64,000 nucleotides of DNA from Hydrococcus rivularis NIES-593 (lineage in GTDB: Bacteria; Cyanobacteriota; Cyanobacteriia; Cyanobacteriales; Microcystaceae): positions 78,199-142,198 of the forward strand of contig NZ_MRCB01000011.1 of NCBI RefSeq assembly GCF_001904635.1, given 5' to 3'. The notes under the pieces are model-generated. The model did not search any database. It was given only the letters and a program-made list of their open reading frames with translations, and was not told the DNA's origin. Positions 28,350 through 37,494 of this stretch are shown piece by piece (position 1 is the stretch's first letter; every line of letters begins with the position of its first letter). The position numbers and the translations under genes were made by a program.

Positions 28350-29465
28350 ATGCACGTTGCGATCGCTGCCCTACACAGACCTTCAAAGCCGACTGGTGTT
28401 TGCCGACATGCGGCAAATCTCGCTCGCGCTCTCGCCCAAACCAACCAAGTAACCAAAGTGACTCTCATTGTCGGGGCATGGCAAAAACATTACTTTGAAA
28501 CCTTCTTTTCTTCCGAAAAGATAGAGTTGCTCGATGTAGACATCAGCAATAGCTCGTCGGCAAGAAATCTTTGGTTTCTCTTTGGATTGCCCAAATTGGT
28601 CAACCGCCTTCGCCCCGACATCATTCACATGTCATTCCCATTTCCCTTCTTCCGTCCGCTTTTCTCAGCTTCCGTCGTTTCTACCATTCACGATTTATAT
28701 CCTTATGAGAAACCGGAAGTTTTTGGCTATCCAAACGTTATCTTCAACCGTTTGTTTTTACAGCAATGCGTCAGTAATAGCGACGGTCTGACTTGCGTTT
28801 CTAAAACGACCTTAGAAAGTTTTAACCGCTATTTTCCCAAGTTTCATTTACGCAAAGCGATCGCGGTTACTTACAACTACGTAGATTTTAGTCAGCTCGT
28901 TCCTAAAGCACTCGCTCGCCCAGAGCTTGGCGAAAACGATCCTTTCTTATTGTGGGTTGCCCAGCATCGTAAAAATAAAAATATCGATTTATTAATCGAG
29001 GCATACTCGACGCTAATTAAAAGCGATCGCCTCAAGCCTTCAACCAAACTAATTATAGTTGGCAGTCCCGGACCGGAGACAGAAAACCTGCACGAGCAAA
29101 TTCAGACCCTTTCCTTGCAAGATCGAGTTTTGCTCCTTTCTTCTATCCAAGACAGCGAGTTATGTTGGCTCTACCAAAATTGTGAAATTTTTGTTGCTCC
29201 TTCGTCTCAAGAAGGATTTTGTCTGCCGCTAGCAGAAGCACTTTATTTTTCCTGTAAGGTGGTTTGCTCCGATATTCCCATATTTAGAGAAATTGGTTCC
29301 TCCAGTTGCATTTATTTCAGCCTTGAAGGTGACCCCCTCAATAATCTCTCGCAAGCCATTGTTCAATCTTTAGAGCAACCTTCTAAAAAAACTTCTGGCG
29401 ATTGTCGTTTTTCCAAATCAAAGGTAGCAGAGCAATATTTAGCATTATATTCCGCACTAAAATAA
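28350..29465 (+). CDS. Glycosyltransferase family 4 protein
   Basis: 371 residues from the ATG at 28350; the frame is open 31 codons further up, but that part overlaps the previous gene and is low-complexity Pro/Ser. GT-B fold: M-H-V-A-I-A-A-L-H-R at the start, T-I-H-D-L-Y-P-Y near 115, L-W-V-A-Q-H-R-K-N-K-N near 205 and S-S-Q-E-G-F-C-L-P-L-A-E-A near 287. That matches GT4 of the WbdA/mannosyltransferase type. It is more AT-rich towards its 3' end than the previous gene. Confidence 0.88.
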   Translation: MHVAIAALHRPSKPTGVCRHAANLARALAQTNQVTKVTLIVGAWQKHYFETFFSSEKIELLDVDISNSSSARNLWFLFGLPKLVNRLRPDIIHMSFPFPFFRPLFSASVVSTIHDLYPYEKPEVFGYPNVIFNRLFLQQCVSNSDGLTCVSKTTLESFNRYFPKFHLRKAIAVTYNYVDFSQLVPKALARPELGENDPFLLWVAQHRKNKNIDLLIEAYSTLIKSDRLKPSTKLIIVGSPGPETENLHEQIQTLSLQDRVLLLSSIQDSELCWLYQNCEIFVAPSSQEGFCLPLAEALYFSCKVVCSDIPIFREIGSSSCIYFSLEGDPLNNLSQAIVQSLEQPSKKTSGDCRFSKSKVAEQYLALYSALK

Positions 29466-29523
29466 TCCTTTCTTAAAACTTCAATTAAAATCTTTAAAGC
29501 TTTAAAAAACTGAGGCTTAGCAC

Positions 29524-30990
29524 ATGAGTTTATCCTACGAGGAAGATGAGAAAATAGCTACTAGAAAAAAGAAAAAAAGTTTTTCTATTAATAACTCGAC
29601 CCTGATTCTCTTGGCTTTTTCCACTGCTTTCTATTCTCGGATTTTTTGTTCGATAACTGGTGCTCCTTCAGCCCTCAATTTTTTTCACTTCGTATCGGTT
29701 TCTTTTGCCCTGGTAGTTGCGCTGGCGACAAGTCGAACCAGAGATCGCAAGCAAATCGCGCTCTCATGGACACTTTTATGGTGGCTCTTAGTTTTCTTAG
29801 GAACTATGGTCGCCAGTGCCCTTATCAATGGTGCGGGAATCATCAATGTAGTTTTTAATTTCCTTCTCCTCGGAGAGCCTTTTATGTTTCTGCTGGCGAT
29901 AGTCGTCATTCCCCTATCGCCAGCAAGTCTCAAACAAATGAGACTATGGCTCTTAGTTTCTGCTCTGATTAATTTATTGTTGGCTCAACTCCAAAGAATT
30001 CTTTTGCTTTCCGGTAATATTAGTGCGGCGGGAATGAGGGGAACAATGGACGCGACGGATGGCGTTCAAGGAGTCTTTTTTGTGACGGGAGCGGGGGGTT
30101 ACGTATCTGCTGCCGTCAGTGTAAGCGCTGCTCTGTACTTTTTTCTATATGTTAAAGCAGTTCCTCTCTGGATAAGAATCTTTGGATTAATTGGTGCAAT
30201 CCATCAGATCCTTATCTCCGATACCAAACAAGTGCTTTTAACGTCGATCCTAGCCTGGGTAGTCTTAGTTTTAACGAAAGTTCAGAATATTAAAAAGCTC
30301 TTGGGATATTTAATTGCTTTTGCCCTAGCTGTCTCAGCATTTGTTTGGGCTGCACAAAACCTAGAAGCTTTTTCCGTCTACGGCTATTGGTTTGGTAGAA
30401 GCTATCTGTTTGGTATCGATGACCCTCAAAACAGCGCATTAGGAGTCAAGTCCGAGGGAATTCGCATGGTGCTTTCTCACTACCACTCGCCCTTAAATTG
30501 GTTTTTTGGTCTCGGTCCCGGTCATACGTTAGGACGATTGGGAGGATGGTCGATTCGCGAGTATTGGACGATATTAAGTCGTCTAGGAGCGACAGATCCG
30601 CCACTATATGACGAAATATGGAAGTTTATCAATGGAAATTGGCTTGCTTTGACAACAACTCTGGTCGTTCCTTTATTTAGTTGGGCTGGTATTTGGGGAG
30701 ATTTAGGCTGGGTTGGACTTGGGGTTTATCTATATCTTGGATTTATAGTTTGGCAACGGCTTTGTCTAGATGACCTATCCAGGTTTTTATTACTCACTGT
30801 CTTCGTCTATGGTTTTTTTCTTACACAAATGGAAGAGCCAGGTTTTATGCTTACCATAGCTGCTTTCATCGGTTTGCGCTGGCATGAAAACCGAAGTAAG
30901 TTTCAGAACTATTTGTACGAACGCAAAAGCCAACTCCAATTTTCGGTGCTGCAAGACCCTAGTTCGTTCTCGCCGAATCGAACTCCCTAA
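29524..30990 (+). CDS. O-antigen polymerase-like membrane protein (Wzy candidate)
   Basis: 488 residues. A charged cytoplasmic start (K-K-K-K-S) is followed by about 10-11 hydrophobic helices. A large loop of about 95 residues (about 285-385) between late helices contains F-G-L-G-P-G-H-T-L-G, the type of periplasmic loop typical of Wzy/WaaL-like polymerases and ligases. Wzy families have little sequence identity, so the call rests on topology and context: flippase, transferases and the Wzc homologue lie in the same locus. TGAGG precedes the ATG by 8 bases. Confidence 0.75.
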   Translation: MSLSYEEDEKIATRKKKKSFSINNSTLILLAFSTAFYSRIFCSITGAPSALNFFHFVSVSFALVVALATSRTRDRKQIALSWTLLWWLLVFLGTMVASALINGAGIINVVFNFLLLGEPFMFLLAIVVIPLSPASLKQMRLWLLVSALINLLLAQLQRILLLSGNISAAGMRGTMDATDGVQGVFFVTGAGGYVSAAVSVSAALYFFLYVKAVPLWIRIFGLIGAIHQILISDTKQVLLTSILAWVVLVLTKVQNIKKLLGYLIAFALAVSAFVWAAQNLEAFSVYGYWFGRSYLFGIDDPQNSALGVKSEGIRMVLSHYHSPLNWFFGLGPGHTLGRLGGWSIREYWTILSRLGATDPPLYDEIWKFINGNWLALTTTLVVPLFSWAGIWGDLGWVGLGVYLYLGFIVWQRLCLDDLSRFLLLTVFVYGFFLTQMEEPGFMLTIAAFIGLRWHENRSKFQNYLYERKSQLQFSVLQDPSSFSPNRTP

Positions 30991-31135
30991 AACAATTTGT
31001 ATTCGCGATCTTTAAATTTTATTCAGCTTAAATATTCGGCAAAAAGAAAGGAAATCGAACTTCTTTCATGTTCTTTTCATGTTCTTTTTTAATTGCAATT
31101 TAATCAGAGCTCAGGAGGCATTAAGGATTTAAAAA

Positions 31136-32425
31136 ATGATTCCTCAACCTTTGATTCCGAAAAAATATGTGCTTAATGCACCCATTACCGCCTTAACTTT
31201 TGAGGAACAGATTTTTTTAATTCTGAGGTGGGCAAGAGCGCGAGAGAGTAGGATCGTCTGTCTAGCCAACGTTCACATGCTCATGGAAGCTCACTGGCAT
31301 CCAGAATTTGCCTCAGTATTAGCAGCAGCCGATCTCGTTTCTCCCGATGGCATGCCTTTGGTGTGGATGCTCAGAAAAATGGGAAAGCGCAGCCAAGACC
31401 GCGTCGCCGGAATGGACGTTTTTCTTCGTTTATGTCAGTTAAGCTCCCAAAGCGGCGTGAGTCCGTTTTTCTTGGGGTCTCAATCAGAGGTTCTAGAGCG
31501 AATGAGGAAAAAATTAGAACGAGAATTTCCCAACCTCAAGATTGCTGGCATGGAACCCTTGCCCTTTAGACCTCTGAGTCCGACTGAAGACCAAGCTCTG
31601 ATTGAAAAAATCAACGCTAGCGGTGCTGGGTTGGTCTTAGTTTGTTTGGGATGTCCCAAACAAGAATATTGGATGCTTCAGCACCTCGATAAAATCCAGG
31701 CAGTCATGATTGGAGTAGGTGCGGTTTTTCCACTCTATGCGGGCATTCACCAAAGAGCGCCTCGCTTAGTGCGAGATACGGGTTTGGAGTGGTTATATCG
31801 ATTGATACAAGAGCCAAATCGACTCTGGTATCGCTACAGTCATACCATTCCGCCCTTTATTTGGTTGGCTTCGCAACAACTGCTCGCACAGCCTAAGCGT
31901 CTGCCTGCAAGCAACCCAATTAAAAATTGCTTTTCTCCTTCTAAATCTGCGAATGTTATTGATTCCGCACAGGAATTGCCAATCGTCAATTTAGAATCTT
32001 CTAAAATTGGCGAAATTTTAGTAAGGCAAAACTTAATTTCTGAAACCGCTCTGTCAGCAGTGTTAGAAGAACAGCTCGGTCGTTCGGAGAAAAAGATCGG
32101 CGAACTTTTAGTGGAACGAGGGTATATTACTCAAGCCGAACTTGAATATCATCTGAGAAATCAAAAAATTAAGTTGGGCGAACTTTTAGTTCAGCGTCAG
32201 GTGATTTCTCAAGCCAAATTAAACAAATTGCTAAATTGGCAAAAATCTACTTTCACTTCTAAAAAATTAGGAGAGATTTTACTCCAGCAAAAACTTCTCT
32301 GTGCCGATGAGCTTTCACAAGTTTTAGTAGAGCAATACTGGCGGAGAAAAGGCTTATGGTTAATGACTGACAAGGTTGACGATCGCTATTCTTGGCAACT
32401 TGAAAGCCTGCATGTAAGCAATTGA
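31136..32425 (+). CDS. WecB/TagA/CpsF glycosyltransferase fused to four MshEN-like repeats
   Basis: 429 residues. Residues 1-260 are a GT26 (WecB/TagA/CpsF) domain: D-L-V-S-P-D-G-M-P-L-V near 73, R-V-A-G-M-D near 93, L-V-C-L-G-C-P-K-Q-E-Y-W near 172 and G-V-G-A-V-F near 197. After a linker come four 24-residue motifs at 290-313, 320-343, 346-369 and 377-400, each K-(I/L)-G-E-(I/L)-L followed by (L/V/I)-(I/L) and ending in Q. This pattern resembles the N-terminal repeats of type II secretion/pilus ATPases (GspE-N/MshEN), some of which bind c-di-GMP. GT26 enzymes add the second sugar (ManNAc(A)-type) to the lipid carrier. The fusion is unusual. Confidence 0.85.
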   Translation: MIPQPLIPKKYVLNAPITALTFEEQIFLILRWARARESRIVCLANVHMLMEAHWHPEFASVLAAADLVSPDGMPLVWMLRKMGKRSQDRVAGMDVFLRLCQLSSQSGVSPFFLGSQSEVLERMRKKLEREFPNLKIAGMEPLPFRPLSPTEDQALIEKINASGAGLVLVCLGCPKQEYWMLQHLDKIQAVMIGVGAVFPLYAGIHQRAPRLVRDTGLEWLYRLIQEPNRLWYRYSHTIPPFIWLASQQLLAQPKRLPASNPIKNCFSPSKSANVIDSAQELPIVNLESSKIGEILVRQNLISETALSAVLEEQLGRSEKKIGELLVERGYITQAELEYHLRNQKIKLGELLVQRQVISQAKLNKLLNWQKSTFTSKKLGEILLQQKLLCADELSQVLVEQYWRRKGLWLMTDKVDDRYSWQLESLHVSN

Positions 32426-32447
32426 AATAGTCAAAAAAGGAGAGGTT

Positions 32448-33302
32448 ATGAAAGTAGCAATTCTGGCTGGCGGTCTGGGCACTCGGATCGCCGAAGAAAC
32501 CGAGAATAAACCGAAACCGATGGTGGAGATTGGCGGACAGCCAATTCTCTGGCATATTATGATGCACTATTCCCACTATGGCTTTAAAAATTTTACGATC
32601 GCCCTCGGTTATAAGGGAGCGGTTATCAAAAAGTACATGGTAGACTATTGCTCCCTCAACAGCAACCACCTCACCGTAGAAATGCGAAACGGCCAGGTCA
32701 AGCATCATGGCGGCTACCAACTCGATTGGACGGTCGAATTAGTCGATACCGGACTGCACACCAATACAGGCGGTCGCATCAAACGCCTCGCTCCCCACAT
32801 AGGCAATGAAACCTTCATGCTGACTTGGGGAGACGGCGTTTCCGACATCAATTTACACGATCTATTAGCTTTTCATCGCGCTCACGGCAAACTAGCTACC
32901 CTCACTGCCGTTCGTCCGCCAGCACGTTTTGGTCACTTAGAACTAGATGGCGATCGCATCGCAGAGTTCTCCGAAAAGCCTCAAACTAAAGAAGGCTGGA
33001 TCAACGGTGCGTTTTTCGTCCTCGAACCCGAAGTGTTCGACTATATCGATGGCGACGATACTCAGTGGGAAAAAGAGCCACTGGAAAGATTAGCCAAAGA
33101 CGGTCAGCTAATGGCTTACAAGCATGACTCATTCTGGCAATGTATGGATACGTTGCGCGACAAGCGTTTGTTAGAAAACCTATGGGCAAGCGGTAAAGCA
33201 CCTTGGAAAACTTGGGAGGAATCAAATGAGAATACTACTAACTGGTCACAAGGGATACATCGGCACGGTAACAGTGCCAATGCTACTAGCCAGAGGGCAT
33301 GA
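32448..33302 (+). CDS. rfbF: Glucose-1-phosphate cytidylyltransferase
   Basis: 284 residues. A nucleotidyltransferase with L-A-G-G-L-G-T-R at 7-14, K-P-K-P-M-V-E-I-G near 24, W-G-D-G-V-S-D near 126 and F-W-Q-C-M-D-T near 228, the RfbF pattern. It makes CDP-glucose from CTP and glucose-1-phosphate. The conserved part ends near 257 (A-P-W-K-T-W); about 27 extra residues overlap the next gene by 77 bases. AAGGAGAGG gives a strong ribosome-binding site. CDP-glucose normally feeds CDP-4-keto-6-deoxyglucose synthesis, but no RfbG is in the window. Confidence 0.93.
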   Translation: MKVAILAGGLGTRIAEETENKPKPMVEIGGQPILWHIMMHYSHYGFKNFTIALGYKGAVIKKYMVDYCSLNSNHLTVEMRNGQVKHHGGYQLDWTVELVDTGLHTNTGGRIKRLAPHIGNETFMLTWGDGVSDINLHDLLAFHRAHGKLATLTAVRPPARFGHLELDGDRIAEFSEKPQTKEGWINGAFFVLEPEVFDYIDGDDTQWEKEPLERLAKDGQLMAYKHDSFWQCMDTLRDKRLLENLWASGKAPWKTWEESNENTTNWSQGIHRHGNSANATSQRA

Positions 33303-34275
33303 AGTCGTCGGGCTAGATAGCGATCTATACGAACGCAGCACCTTCGGAGAAGGACTGCCAGAAATCCCAGAAATTAAAAAAGATATCCGCGACGTGGAAG
33401 CCTCGGATTTAGAAGGATTCGATGCCGTGCTTCACCTAGCCGGACTCTCTAACGACCCGCTGGGCAACCTCAATCCCGATCTAACCTACGAGATCAACCA
33501 TCTCGCCTCGGTTCGTCTGGCGAAATTAGCCAAACAAGTCGGTGTCGAGCGCTTCATCTTCTCCTCTTCTTGTAGCAATTATGGGGCGGGTGGAGAAGAT
33601 TGGCTGACCGAAGACTCCCCTTTCAATCCCGTCACGCCCTATGGAATTTCCAAAGTTCGGGTAGAGCAGGATGTCGCGCAACTAGCAGACGACAATTTCA
33701 GTCCCACCTATCTGCGCAATGCGACCGCCTATGGAGTCTCGCCCCGTCTACGGTTCGACCTCGTTCTCAACAACCTAGTTGCTTGGGCGTTTACCACGGG
33801 TCGGATTTATATCAAAAGCGACGGTACCCCCTGGCGACCAATCGTCCACATTGAAGATATCTCTCGCGCTTTCATTGCTTCTGTTGAAGCCCCTCTCGAG
33901 TTAGTACACAATCAAGCTTTCAACGTCGGGCGCAACGAAGACAATTATCGCATTCGAGATATCGCCGAGATCGTTCGCGAGACAGTTCCTGACTGCCAGA
34001 TCGAGTATGCCAAAGATGGCGGGCCGGATAAGCGCTGCTACCGGGTTGACTGTAGCAAAATTACCTGCACCTTGCCAGACTTCCAACCCCAATGGAATGC
34101 TCGCAAGGGAGCGGCAGAACTCTACGCGGCTTACCAAAAAGTTGGGTTAACCCTCGAAGAATTTGAAGGGCCGAGATACCAACGCATCGCTCACATCCAA
34201 CAGTTACTCAGTAATGGATTGCTCGATGAAAATCTGCGCTGGAAAACTGAAGCGCTAGCAACTAATCGGGCATAA
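33226..34275 (+). CDS. NAD-dependent epimerase/dehydratase (extended SDR)
   Basis: 349 residues. Rossmann loop T-G-H-K-G-Y-I-G near 6-13, S-S-S-C-S-N-Y-G (Ser of the triad) near 111, and Y-G-I-S-K (Tyr/Lys) near 140, all as in extended SDRs that modify nucleotide sugars. Start ATG with GGGAGG 8 bases upstream, inside the 3' end of rfbF, so translation is probably coupled. With rfbF and the C-methyltransferase at 36,208 it is likely to act on a CDP-linked (or related) keto-sugar as reductase or epimerase. It lacks the typical RfbG start sequence. Confidence 0.88.
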   Translation: MRILLTGHKGYIGTVTVPMLLARGHEVVGLDSDLYERSTFGEGLPEIPEIKKDIRDVEASDLEGFDAVLHLAGLSNDPLGNLNPDLTYEINHLASVRLAKLAKQVGVERFIFSSSCSNYGAGGEDWLTEDSPFNPVTPYGISKVRVEQDVAQLADDNFSPTYLRNATAYGVSPRLRFDLVLNNLVAWAFTTGRIYIKSDGTPWRPIVHIEDISRAFIASVEAPLELVHNQAFNVGRNEDNYRIRDIAEIVRETVPDCQIEYAKDGGPDKRCYRVDCSKITCTLPDFQPQWNARKGAAELYAAYQKVGLTLEEFEGPRYQRIAHIQQLLSNGLLDENLRWKTEALATNRA

Positions 34276-34396
34276 ATATAAATCCCTAACCCTAATGCTG
34301 CGCGGAGGCGGCGGCAAAAAGCGATCGCCACCCAACCGTCTATCCAGAATGTCAAATTCTCTATCTGTACTGTTATTAAGAGAGGATTGAATTAAA

Positions 34397-35671
34397 TTGA
34401 AATTGTCTCGTCGTTATTTATTTACTTCCGAATCCGTTACTGAGGGGCATCCCGATAAAATCTGCGACCAGATCTCCGATACGATTCTAGATGCTTTACT
34501 GGCAAGCGACGATCGCAGTCGCGTTGCCGCAGAAGTTGTCGTCAATACGGGTTTAGTCCTGATTACGGGAGAAATTACCACTAAAGCCCAAATTAACTAT
34601 GCAGATTTAGCGCGGCGAAAAATTGCCGAAATCGGTTACACCAATGCCGAAAACGGATTTGCTGCCAATAGCTGTTCGGTTTTGGTCGCTTTAGACGAAC
34701 AGTCGCCCGATATCGCCCAAGGAGTGATGGTGGCTCAAGAACAACGCGAAGAACTCAGCGATGACGAATTGGATCGCATCGGCGCTGGCGATCAGGGGAT
34801 CGTGTTCGGTTATGCCTGCCGAGAAACGCCCGAACTGATGCCCATGCCCATCAGCTTGGCGCATCGCATCTCGCGCCGCTTGGCAGCCGTTCGCAAAACG
34901 GGAGATTTGCCCTACCTGCGTCCCGACGGAAAAACCCAGGTTTCCGTTATTTATGAAGATGGGCAACCTATCGGAATCGATACGATTTTAATTTCTACCC
35001 AGCACGCCGAGACCATTGGCGAGATTGCCGACAACGCAACCGTCCAGGCAAAAATTAAAAGCGATCTCTGGGATGCCGTCGTCAAACCCGTCTTTGCTGA
35101 TATTGAAGTTAAACCTACTCAAGAAACTCGTTTCCTGGTCAACCCTACCGGAAAATTCGTCATTGGCGGTCCCCAAGGAGATGCCGGACTGACTGGACGC
35201 AAAATTATTGTCGATACCTATGGCGGTTACTCCCGTCACGGCGGCGGCGCTTTTTCGGGTAAAGATCCGACCAAGGTAGACCGTTCGGCTGCCTATGCCT
35301 GTCGCTATGTGGCTAAGAATATCGTGGCAGCAGGGCTGGCAGATAAGTGCGAGGTACAGGCAAGCTACGCGATCGGAGTCGCTCGACCCGTGAGTATTAT
35401 GGTAGAAACCTTTGGCACGGGTAAAGTGGACGAGGAAAAACTGCTAGCCTTTATCAGAGAGTATTTTGAATTGCGTCCGGCTGGTATCATTCAGGATTTT
35501 AACCTGCGTCGCCTCCCAGCCGAGCGAGGCGGTCGTTTTTATCAAGATGTAGCAGCTTACGGACATTTCGGGCGCACGGATCTCGATTTGCCTTGGGAAC
35601 GCACCGACAAAGCGGCGCTTTTGCAAGATGCTTTTGCTACTCCTTTATCAGAAGTGATAGTCGGAGTTTAA
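34397..35671 (+). CDS. metK: S-adenosylmethionine synthetase
   Basis: 424 residues, complete Met[14 protein letters not shown] near 8-20, G-A-G-D-Q-G near 128 and G-G-A-F-S-G-K-D P-loop near 290. It makes S-adenosylmethionine from methionine and ATP. Only TTG starts are available. TTG 34397 lies 10 bases from GAGAGGA; TTG 34403 would give the more usual M-S-R-R-Y-L start. It sits inside the sugar cassette, upstream of several SAM-dependent methyltransferases. Whether it is the only metK of the genome cannot be seen here. Confidence 0.97.
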   Translation: MKLSRRYLFTSESVTEGHPDKICDQISDTILDALLASDDRSRVAAEVVVNTGLVLITGEITTKAQINYADLARRKIAEIGYTNAENGFAANSCSVLVALDEQSPDIAQGVMVAQEQREELSDDELDRIGAGDQGIVFGYACRETPELMPMPISLAHRISRRLAAVRKTGDLPYLRPDGKTQVSVIYEDGQPIGIDTILISTQHAETIGEIADNATVQAKIKSDLWDAVVKPVFADIEVKPTQETRFLVNPTGKFVIGGPQGDAGLTGRKIIVDTYGGYSRHGGGAFSGKDPTKVDRSAAYACRYVAKNIVAAGLADKCEVQASYAIGVARPVSIMVETFGTGKVDEEKLLAFIREYFELRPAGIIQDFNLRRLPAERGGRFYQDVAAYGHFGRTDLDLPWERTDKAALLQDAFATPLSEVIVGV

Positions 35672-35779
35672 TATTAAATCCGGTCGAACGTCCGCAACAA
35701 TGATGGTCGGAGTGGGTTTTGAAACCTGCCCCGACATACTAAAGATGTTCGGATTGGATTATAACGAGCAAGCCTCGAC

Positions 35780-36136
35780 ATTTGATAACTCAATAAGCGG
35801 TTGGATAAATTTATGCACCAAATCGCGGCTGGAGCGGACAAACCCATACTAGCTGGAATTTTTTTGCTCAAATCGGCTAAAACTGCTGAATTTATCAATC
35901 GCTACGTGCCTGGGGTCGAAATCCCGCAAGACATCATCAAACGACTGGCAGATGCCCCCGATCCCCTGCAAGAAGGCGTTCAAATCGCAGCCGAACAGGT
36001 GCGGCTAGCCAAGCAACTCTGCCAGGGAGTACACCTGATGGCAGTCAAACGAGAAGATTTGATTCCCCAAATTTTGGATCTAGCAGGAATGTTACCCGTC
36101 GCTTGCAGCGAGGCAATTTCAGGACTGCTCGTCTAG
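35780..36136 (+). pseudogene. metF: Methylenetetrahydrofolate reductase, C-terminal remnant
   Basis: From 35801 the frame gives 111 residues resembling the last third of MTHFR: P-I-L-A-G-I-F-L-L-K-S-A-K, V-P-G-V-E-I-P-Q-D-I-I and C-Q-G-V-H-L-M-A. A full protein is about 300 residues, so the FAD-binding N-terminal two-thirds are missing. Just upstream, another frame (from about 35780) reads T-F-D-N-S-I-S-G, resembling the preceding Q-x-x-F-D segment. A single-base frameshift near 35,798 is therefore likely, and decay or truncation beyond it. The only start is a TTG. It could be a stand-alone domain, but a pseudogene is more likely. MTHFR supplies methyl groups for methionine, the MetK substrate. 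Confidence 0.6.
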
Positions 36137-36207
36137 CTCGACTCGATTAATTTCACTTTATATTTCGCCTTTCGCCACAAACGAAGAAATTATAGGAATA
36201 GTAAATT

Positions 36208-37437
36208 ATGCAAGACCCAAAGCTAACTTGCCGCTCTTGCGGAAATTCCGATTTAGATTTGATTATCTCCTTTGGTTATACGCCACTAGCCGACGGACTC
36301 CTGACTAAAGACCAACTCGACAAACCAGAATATACCGCTCCTCTCGATCTGGCTTTTTGTCCCGACTGCGGACTCGTTCAGATTACAGAAATCGTTCCGC
36401 CCGAAATTCTCTTCTGCCGAGACTATCCCTATTTTTCTTCCGTGTCTCCATCCCTGCTCAAACACTTTGGAGACAGTGCCAAAGCCATCATCGAATCGAG
36501 ACAACTTAATAGCAACAGCCTCGTCGTCGAAGCGGCTAGCAATGATGGCTACATGCTCAAGAACTTCTTCGAGCGAGGGATTCCCGTGTTGGGAATCGAT
36601 CCAGCCTCCGGTCCGGCAGAAGCCGCGCAAAAGGATGGTATTCCCACCCTGTGTACCTTTTTTACTCAGGAGCTAGCCAAACAACTTTTAGCGGAAGGCA
36701 AGCAAGCAGATGTTTTTCTTGCTAACAATGTCTTGGCTCACGTGCCAGATCTCAATGGGTTTGTAGCTGGCATCGGCATGCTCTTGAAAAAAACGGGCGT
36801 GGCAGTAATTGAGGCTCCCTACGTCGTCGATCTGGTTGACCACTGCGAATTTGACACGATTTATCACCAGCACCTTTGCTATTTTTCCGTAACTGCTCTG
36901 GACAAACTCTTTAGAAGACATTCGCTCTATCTCAACGATATCCAGCGCACCTCCATCCACGGCGGTTCTTTGCGCCTATTTGTCGAGCCTCGCGAAGCCG
37001 TAAAGGAGTCAGTGAAGGCATTATTGAAAAAAGAAGCAGAATTGGGAGTCGATCGCATCGATTATTATCGAGAGTTTGGCGATCGCGTAATGAGCGTCAA
37101 GTATTCCCTGCTAGATATTCTTTGGGATCTCAAAAAACAAGGCAAAAAAATTGCTGCCTACGGTGCCGCCGCTAAAGCCACAACTCTGCTAAGTTACGTC
37201 GGCATCAATAAAACCCTGGTCGATTACGTGGTGGATTTGAATAAGTTCAAACAAGGACGCTACATGGGCATCAATCACCTACCCATTTTCCCGCCCTCGA
37301 AGCTTCTAGAGGATATGCCAGACTATGTTTTAATCTTGGCTTGGAATTTCGCCGAAGAGATTATGCAACAGCAAGAAGCTTATCGACAAAAAGGTGGAAA
37401 GTTTATTATTCCGATTCCAGAACCTACAATTGTCTAG
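36208..37437 (+). CDS. NDP-sugar C-methyltransferase family protein
   Basis: 409 residues with the three-part architecture of sugar C-methyltransferases. It has an N-terminal zinc-binding domain (C-R-S-C ... C-P-D-C, about 5-52), a SAM-binding Rossmann core ([10 protein letters not shown] near 106, then L-G-I-D-P-A) and a C-terminal Rossmann-like domain (A-A-Y-G-A-A-A-K-A near 317). The catalytic-site region Y-H-Q-H-L-C-Y-F-S near 218 is conserved. Such enzymes methylate C-3 of a 4-keto-6-deoxy-hexose. It is transcribed with rfbF and the SDR, so a branched-chain deoxysugar is a reasonable inference. AGGAA precedes the ATG. Confidence 0.9.
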   Translation: MQDPKLTCRSCGNSDLDLIISFGYTPLADGLLTKDQLDKPEYTAPLDLAFCPDCGLVQITEIVPPEILFCRDYPYFSSVSPSLLKHFGDSAKAIIESRQLNSNSLVVEAASNDGYMLKNFFERGIPVLGIDPASGPAEAAQKDGIPTLCTFFTQELAKQLLAEGKQADVFLANNVLAHVPDLNGFVAGIGMLLKKTGVAVIEAPYVVDLVDHCEFDTIYHQHLCYFSVTALDKLFRRHSLYLNDIQRTSIHGGSLRLFVEPREAVKESVKALLKKEAELGVDRIDYYREFGDRVMSVKYSLLDILWDLKKQGKKIAAYGAAAKATTLLSYVGINKTLVDYVVDLNKFKQGRYMGINHLPIFPPSKLLEDMPDYVLILAWNFAEEIMQQQEAYRQKGGKFIIPIPEPTIV

Positions 37438-37494
37438 TCGAAAAGCCGAGATAGCGAAACTGTAGCCTTTAGCCAATCCGAGAGCTGAGAATTC

